A DNA stretch of 60,599 nt from Deltaproteobacteria bacterium. GTDB taxonomy: Bacteria > Desulfobacterota > Desulfobaccia > Desulfobaccales > 0-14-0-80-60-11. Below the pieces are notes generated by a model that saw only the letters and a program-made list of their open reading frames with translations, was not told the DNA's origin and searched no databases. Below are positions 55,908-60,599 of this stretch, piece by piece (position 1 is the first letter of the stretch; the number at the start of each line of letters is the position of its first letter). A program made the translations under genes and the position numbers. The stretch lies in the NCBI GenBank assembly GCA_016874975.1, contig VGSQ01000005.1:1-60599 (forward strand), written 5' to 3'.

Positions 55908-56501
55908 ATGGCTAAGCGCTATACTTGGTTAAGTTTCCTGATAATCCTGCCGGCGGCCCTGATCCTGGGCTGCGCCGAGCTGGGGAAAGTGGACCAGGGG
56001 CGGGTCGTTGAATTCGACAGCGCCAAGGGCATCGTCACCCTCATCCAGGACAAACGGGCGGAGCCCGGCAACCCGGACTACAACACGCTGCCGCCCCACG
56101 TTTACCGCATTCCCGAGGACCCCTATGAAATGGGGCCCGAGCCCAAGGCCGGGCGGCGCATGAAGTTGGACACCAAGGCCAAGGTGATCACCATCTTTGA
56201 CCCCAAAACCCAGGCCTTCCAAGAGATCCTCTACACGTTGATCGATCAGAGGGAGGGGGTCCCCATGACCAGCCCCCTGGTGGCCAGGAAGGAATTCCCC
56301 CTCATCGACAAGGAAAAAAAGACCATTACCATCTATTCCAGCCGGCAGCGGGTGCTGGTGACCTTCACCGTGCCGGAGGAATTTATGGCCCTGCCCCGGG
56401 AAGCCTGGGAGGCGGGGGACGAGGTGCGGGTTTACTACAAAGAGGAGGGCAAGGCCCTGCGCCTGATGAACATCACCCAGACGGACATCTTCAAGAAGTA
56501 G
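55908..56501 (+). CDS. DUF4881 lipoprotein
   Basis: 197 residues from MAKRYTWLSF; AAGAGGAGA lies upstream. The lipobox is LILGC. The mature protein is beta-rich and follows the DUF4881 pattern (GRVVEFDSAKGIVTLIQDK, PHVYRIPEDPYEMGPEPKAG). It is the last gene of the sigma-54 operon, before a strong terminator, and presumably acts at the outer face of the membrane with the exporter. Confidence 0.82.
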   Translation: MAKRYTWLSFLIILPAALILGCAELGKVDQGRVVEFDSAKGIVTLIQDKRAEPGNPDYNTLPPHVYRIPEDPYEMGPEPKAGRRMKLDTKAKVITIFDPKTQAFQEILYTLIDQREGVPMTSPLVARKEFPLIDKEKKTITIYSSRQRVLVTFTVPEEFMALPREAWEAGDEVRVYYKEEGKALRLMNITQTDIFKK

Positions 56502-56521
56502 CGCGGATTGACGACACGGCA

Positions 56522-56560
56522 ACGCCCCGGGAGATCTTCTCAAAAACCGGGGCGTTTTTC
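56522..56560 (+). terminator. Rho-independent terminator of the sigma-54 operon
   Basis: acgccccgg (56522-56530) pairs with ccggggcgt (56547-56555), followed by a T run to about 56559, 20 bases after the DUF4881 stop. Confidence 0.9.
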
Positions 56561-56637
56561 TTTACGGTGTGATACCATGAATCCAACTGCGGCCCGGGGG
56601 GCTGATTCTGGGGCCCTCCCGGCCGCCAAAGGAAGTC

Positions 56638-57429
56638 ATGAACGTAAGGCAGGCCAGAACATGGGGGCGCCTGGTGGGCCGGATCGGCATGGTCTTTTTC
56701 CTCATCGCCGCCCTGGCCGTGCTCGACGTGCTGTCCCGGCGTTTCCGGGAGCCCTTGAACCGGGCCCACGGTTTGCCGGGGCAGACCATTGCCGTGGACG
56801 GCCCCCTGGAGGATGACGTCAAGAGCGTCGCCGATTTGGGCGTCGCCGTGGGCTCCCCCCGGATCACCGTGACCCTGACGGAGGTCCACCGGGGCTACTT
56901 CCTGGGCGTCCCCCGCTGGCGGGGCGCGGTGGCCGTGAGCGGCGACGCCCCCCCGGGCACCTACGACTTCGCGGTGCACCTGAAAGGCAGGCCCGCCAAC
57001 CCGGAGTCGGCCTTCCAGGTGGTGGTGCATGCCGATGCCGCCGGTCTGCGGGCCAATTCCCCCTCGGTGCTGGAGCGCCATCTGGGCGTTTCCCCCTGGC
57101 TGGTGGTCCTGACCGCCCTGCCCCTGATCCTTCTCACCTGCGGGGCGATGTTCCTCCTCTCCCGGCGTTATGAAAAGCTCCTGCAACGACAGGGACAGGC
57201 CGAAATCTATCGCATCAACCGCGCCGAGGGCGGCTTCGTGGTGGCCTTCGGGCTGGGAACCAAAGACGGCCTCCGGACGGGCGACCTCCTGGAAGTCTCC
57301 GACGAGGAGGGCCGCACCCTGGGTCTGGTGGAGGTGGTGGAGGTCGGCGAGGCGGACGCCTGGGGCCGCACCCGGGTGGACCGGCCCCTGACGCCGGGCT
57401 GCCTGGTCTCCCGTGACCGGCGGGGCTAG
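56638..57429 (+). CDS. Membrane-anchored protein with FlgT_C-like cytosolic domain
   Basis: 263 residues. Helix 1 at about 12-33, a periplasmic part, helix 2 at about 151-174, then a cytosolic domain whose AEGGFVVAFGLGTKDGLRTG pattern, then DLLEV, resembles the FlgT C-terminal/SH3-like domain. I do not know the family. It ends 2 bases before the PEP-synthase-like gene and is presumably its membrane partner. Confidence 0.6.
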   Translation: MNVRQARTWGRLVGRIGMVFFLIAALAVLDVLSRRFREPLNRAHGLPGQTIAVDGPLEDDVKSVADLGVAVGSPRITVTLTEVHRGYFLGVPRWRGAVAVSGDAPPGTYDFAVHLKGRPANPESAFQVVVHADAAGLRANSPSVLERHLGVSPWLVVLTALPLILLTCGAMFLLSRRYEKLLQRQGQAEIYRINRAEGGFVVAFGLGTKDGLRTGDLLEVSDEEGRTLGLVEVVEVGEADAWGRTRVDRPLTPGCLVSRDRRG

Positions 57430-57431
57430 CC

Positions 57432-60020
57432 ATGTTCAGCAGCTTCCTGAACCGTCTTAAGCGCGCCTTTCGAAAGGAGGAGCCCGCCACCCCGGAGATG
57501 GTGGAGGAGCTGCGACGGGGCTTCAAGGACAAGTACCACGCCTTCAAGATGCTGTTGGCCGCCAACAACGCCGCGCTCCAGATCATGACGGAAATGGAGG
57601 TGGCGGCGCACGGCCAGCAGAGCTTCGGCATGACCTTCGTCCGGGGCCACGCCACCGCGGTGTGCGTCAACGTCTTCGCCATCATCCGCGCCTTAAACGA
57701 GCTCTCCGGCAACCGCTACCAGGAGCTCTTCCCCATCTTCGAGGGCATCCAGGCCAGGATCGAAACCGTCCTCAGCACCCGCCACACCCCGCCATTGACT
57801 GAACTGGTGCTGCCTTTCTCCCGCATCACCAAGGAAATGGCCGACGGCGTGGGCAGCAAAATGGCCAACCTGGGAGAGATCGTCAACCGCCTGCCGGGCC
57901 TGGCCGTGCCCGAGGGCTTCGCCATCACCAGCGCCGCGTACGAACTCTTTCTGACCCACAACCAACTCCAGGAGGAGATCAACCGCCGCCTCCAGGCCCT
58001 GGAGATGCGCGATATCAGCGATCTCTACCGGGTGAGTTCGGAAATCCAGATGGCCCTCATCGGCGCCCAGGTGCCCCCGGAGCTGGCCCGGGCCATCACC
58101 GAGGCCTACCGGGACCTGGCCGCCCGGGTCGGCGGCCGGGTGCGGGTGGCCCTGCGCTCCAGCGCGGTGGGCGAGGACGCCCTGCAGACCTCCTTCGCAG
58201 GCCAGTACCGCTCCGAGCTCAACGTGGCCGAAGAGCACCTGCTCACCGTCTACAAGGAGGTCCTGGCCGGCAAGTACGCCCTGACCGCAGTGAACTACCG
58301 CCTCCACAAGGGCCTCCGGGACGAAGACGTGCCCATGTGCGTGGGCTGCATGCGCATGGTGGAAGCCGCGGCGGGCGGCGTCATGTATTCCCGGGACCCC
58401 AACAACATCAGGAGCGACACCATCGTCATCAACGCGGTGCACGGCCTGGCCAAGGCCGTGGTGGACGGCGCCGTCACCCCGGACCTGTTCGTGGTTTCCC
58501 GGGACCCCCTGGCCATCACCCGCCGGGAGGTGCGCCACAAGCAGCAGAAGGTGGTGTGCCTGCCGGAGGAAGGGGTGTACACCGAGGCGGACCCGGACAG
58601 TGACCGCCCGGCCCTCACCGATGAACAGATCCTGGAACTGGCCCGGGTGGCCCTTCTGCTGGAGGAGCATTTCGCCGGCCCACAGGATATCGAGTGGTCC
58701 TACGACCAGGACGGCCGTCTGCTCCTGCTGCAGAGCCGCCCTTTGCAGCAGATGACCGCGCCGGCGGCGGACGCGCCCCCCCTCCCCGACGTGGACGCGC
58801 CGGTGCTGCTGCGCGGCGGCGAGCGGGCCAGCCCCGGGGTGGCCGCCGGCCCCCTCTACCTGGTCCGGAACAACCTGGACCTCCTCCAGTTCCCCGAGGG
58901 CGCGGTGCTGCTGGCCGCCACCCCCCAGCCCGCCTGGGCCACCCTGCTGCCCCGGGCCGTAGCCGTGATCACCGACCGGGGGGGCATCACCGGCCACCTG
59001 GCCAACGTGGCCCGGGAATACGGCGTGCCCGCCATCTTCAACACCGGCGACGCCACCCGGAAGCTCACGCCCGGCACCCTGGTCACCGTGGATGCGGACG
59101 GCCTCTCCATTTACGAAGGGCGGGTGGAGCCCCTCCTGGCCGCCGCGGTGAAAAAGGGCGGCCTCATGGTGGGCACCCCGGTGCACGACACCCTGAAGGA
59201 AGTAATGGCCTTTATCACCCCCTTGAACCTCACCAACCCCGAGGCCCCGGAGTTCAAGCCCAAAGGCTGCCGCACCCTGCACGACATCACCCGCTACGCC
59301 CACGAGGTCTCGGTCAAGGAGATGTTCGCCTTCGACCGTCACCGCCACGTCTATAAATATTTCATCAAGCGGCTGGTGACCGACGTGCCCATGGAGTGGT
59401 GGGTGCTGAACCTGGAGGACGGCTTTATCGAAGAGGTGCCCGGCAAGGAGGTGACGCTGGACGACATCGCCTCCGCGCCCATGCTGGCCTTGTGGGAAGG
59501 CATCACCGCGGTGCCCTGGGAAGGCCCGCCGCCCGTGGACGCCCGGGGCTTCATGTCCATCGTCATGGGCGCGGCCACGGACCCCAACCTGGCCAGCGCC
59601 GGCGGCACCATTTACGGCAACCAGAATTATTTCATGATCTCCCGCAATTTCTGCAACCTTACCTCCCGCCTGGGCTTTCACTTTTCCACCGTGGAGGCCC
59701 TCATCGGCGACCAGCCCTATGAGAATTACCTGCGCTTCACCTTCAAGGGCGGGGCCGCGGACCAGACCCGGAGGAGCCTCAGGGCCCAGCTGGTGGGCCT
59801 GATGCTGGAGCACCTCCACTTCACCGTGGACGTCAGGGAAGACGCCCTGTTCGCCCGCCTGGAGGGGGAGCCCCGGGACTTCATGCTGGACCGCCTCAAG
59901 GCCCTGGGCTACCTCACCATCCACACCCGGCAGATCGACATGGTGATGCTCAATGATAGCGAAGTGGAGCATTACCGGGAAAAGATGCTGCGGGACTTGA
60001 AAAACCTGGTGCACACCTGA
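57432..60020 (+). CDS. PEP/pyruvate-binding (PEP-synthase-like) protein with unique ends
   Basis: 862 residues. The first about 120 residues are unassigned. The PEP/pyruvate-binding ATP-grasp domain (about 125-450) has DGVGSKMANLGEI, VALRSSAVGEDALQTSFAGQ and LLLQSRPL. The swivelling phospho-His domain (about 470-560) has ITDRGGITGHLANVAREYGV with the catalytic His. The last about 290 residues do not match the PEP/pyruvate TIM barrel and are unrecognised, so PEP synthase activity is doubtful; a phosphotransfer or regulatory role is possible. It is coupled to the preceding membrane-protein gene. Confidence 0.78.
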   Translation: MFSSFLNRLKRAFRKEEPATPEMVEELRRGFKDKYHAFKMLLAANNAALQIMTEMEVAAHGQQSFGMTFVRGHATAVCVNVFAIIRALNELSGNRYQELFPIFEGIQARIETVLSTRHTPPLTELVLPFSRITKEMADGVGSKMANLGEIVNRLPGLAVPEGFAITSAAYELFLTHNQLQEEINRRLQALEMRDISDLYRVSSEIQMALIGAQVPPELARAITEAYRDLAARVGGRVRVALRSSAVGEDALQTSFAGQYRSELNVAEEHLLTVYKEVLAGKYALTAVNYRLHKGLRDEDVPMCVGCMRMVEAAAGGVMYSRDPNNIRSDTIVINAVHGLAKAVVDGAVTPDLFVVSRDPLAITRREVRHKQQKVVCLPEEGVYTEADPDSDRPALTDEQILELARVALLLEEHFAGPQDIEWSYDQDGRLLLLQSRPLQQMTAPAADAPPLPDVDAPVLLRGGERASPGVAAGPLYLVRNNLDLLQFPEGAVLLAATPQPAWATLLPRAVAVITDRGGITGHLANVAREYGVPAIFNTGDATRKLTPGTLVTVDADGLSIYEGRVEPLLAAAVKKGGLMVGTPVHDTLKEVMAFITPLNLTNPEAPEFKPKGCRTLHDITRYAHEVSVKEMFAFDRHRHVYKYFIKRLVTDVPMEWWVLNLEDGFIEEVPGKEVTLDDIASAPMLALWEGITAVPWEGPPPVDARGFMSIVMGAATDPNLASAGGTIYGNQNYFMISRNFCNLTSRLGFHFSTVEALIGDQPYENYLRFTFKGGAADQTRRSLRAQLVGLMLEHLHFTVDVREDALFARLEGEPRDFMLDRLKALGYLTIHTRQIDMVMLNDSEVEHYREKMLRDLKNLVHT

Positions 60021-60032
60021 AGGCAGGGCATA

Positions 60033-60384
60033 GGCGAACGGCGGGAGGCGCTTCGCTTTCCCGCCCTACGCACCTGCCAGACCCTTTTCCGGAACCTGGA
60101 GGACATCACCTCGGAGGAGCCGGTGACGGCAGGCCATGGCCAGGAAGGTTTCGTGGTCATCTCGGCGCACAAAGAACCGTAACCACGCCTGGCCGCCGAG
60201 GGGCGGTTAACGGCGGGGCGACCATTCCCGCCGCCGGGATTGGCGGGCGCGGAGGCCCGCCCCACCGGGCTTGTTGCCTGGTGCGGACCGTAGGTGTGGC
60301 GGGCTCCCCCCGCCATGATTCCTCCCCGGCCCACTGAAATGCAGCAATGTAGGGCGGCAAAGCGAAGCGCATCCCGCCGTTGCC
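60033..60384. repeat. Inverted-repeat (foldback) element near the right edge
   Basis: A 37-bp left arm (60033-60069, ggcgggaggcgcttcgcttt core) and a 36-bp right arm (60349-60384) are imperfect inverted copies. Between them are short GC hairpins and a degraded stretch (60070-60180) that can be read on either strand but has no supported start. The right arm abuts the stop codon of the VTT-family gene. Confidence 0.65.
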
Positions 60385-60599
60385 TCACGAGACCTTGAGC
60401 CTTTTCCAGACTTTCAACCGGTTGATGATTTTAGGGATGAACAGGGAAAAGACGAAGAGCGCCAGCGCCACAAAAATCTTCCAGGAGAGCAGCCCCTCCC
60501 AGTCGCCGCTGACCCAGACCTCTTTCAAGGCGCCCACGAAAAAGGTGAAAATGAAGGTGCCGGCCAGGATGCCCAGGGCGGTGCCCCAGAGGTAATCCC
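60385..60599 (-). CDS. VTT-domain (TVP38/TMEM64) membrane protein, 3' end, cut by window edge
   Basis: 71 codons are visible; the gene continues beyond the window. DYLWGTALGILAGTFIFTFF matches the VTT domain helix-loop (the GTxxGIxPGT type). The end LKVWKRLKVS is basic and cytosolic. Full-length relatives are about 200-240 residues. Membership of the SNARE-associated/TVP38 family is likely. Confidence 0.7.
   Translation of the reverse strand, partial: DYLWGTALGILAGTFIFTFFVGALKEVWVSGDWEGLLSWKIFVALALFVFSLFIPKIINRLKVWKRLKVS

Noticed and set aside
57693-60014. 773-codon frame opposite the PEP-synthase-like gene
   Set aside because: Antisense shadow; the plus strand has unmistakable ATP-grasp and phospho-His motifs.

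Overview
The window is GC-rich bacterial chromosome. It most likely comes from a sulfate-reducing Desulfobacterota (deltaproteobacterium) of a Desulfobacca/Syntrophobacter type. Three things point there: a stand-alone DsrC with both C-terminal cysteines (31528-31845); a UspA / DVU0150-like / TauE-SafE / DUF4881 lipoprotein operon behind a sigma-54-type promoter (53954-56501), a gene set I associate with sulfate reducers; and a GlcD/GlcF-type 2-hydroxyacid oxidase. The species is inference only; no rRNA is present.

Layout. 1-4295: a trypsin-like protease with TPRs and a Cache-HAMP-class III cyclase with a PilZ-like tail, both on the minus strand, bordered by dispersed palindromic repeats. 4296-4371: tRNA-Ala(GGC). 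4325-24821: a 20.4-kb integrated element bounded by a perfect 65-bp direct repeat of the tRNA 3' half. Its integrase, excisionase-like HTH protein, prim-pol/helicase and an iteron-like array lie at the right. A single-chain type IIB (Topo VI-like) topoisomerase follows, then two XRE regulators, a very large SF1 helicase-nuclease, a UPF0175/DUF3368 toxin-antitoxin pair and a type III restriction-modification pair. The element therefore carries a replication module plus a defence cargo, and inside it is the frameshifted remnant of a second tyrosine recombinase.

24822-35780: repeat-rich flank with a nested MITE-like element, then pdxA, a small DUF5666-like protein, an outer-membrane barrel, a B12-binding radical SAM enzyme, dsrC, glcF and glcD. 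A second copy of the MITE, inverted, closes this segment at 35494-35706. 35781-39954: glyQ-glyS-ftsY transcribed leftwards from a good sigma-70 promoter. 40204-45416: a YkgJ-type cysteine-cluster protein and a 1349-aa SSS-transporter/histidine-kinase fusion with a small membrane partner.

46387-53123: a DUF1614 membrane protein and then a tightly coupled five-gene operon: PucC-like MFS protein, sugar-type solute-binding lipoprotein, HAMP pseudo-histidine kinase, MlaE-type permease, and an ABC ATPase-like protein that has lost its Walker motifs. I do not recognise this combination, and it is one of two candidates for an undescribed system. The other is the Topo VI fusion with its iteron array and primase. 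54041-60599: the sigma-54 operon, a two-gene unit ending in a PEP-synthase-like protein, an inverted-repeat element, and the 3' end of a VTT-family (TVP38/TMEM64) membrane protein cut by the window edge.
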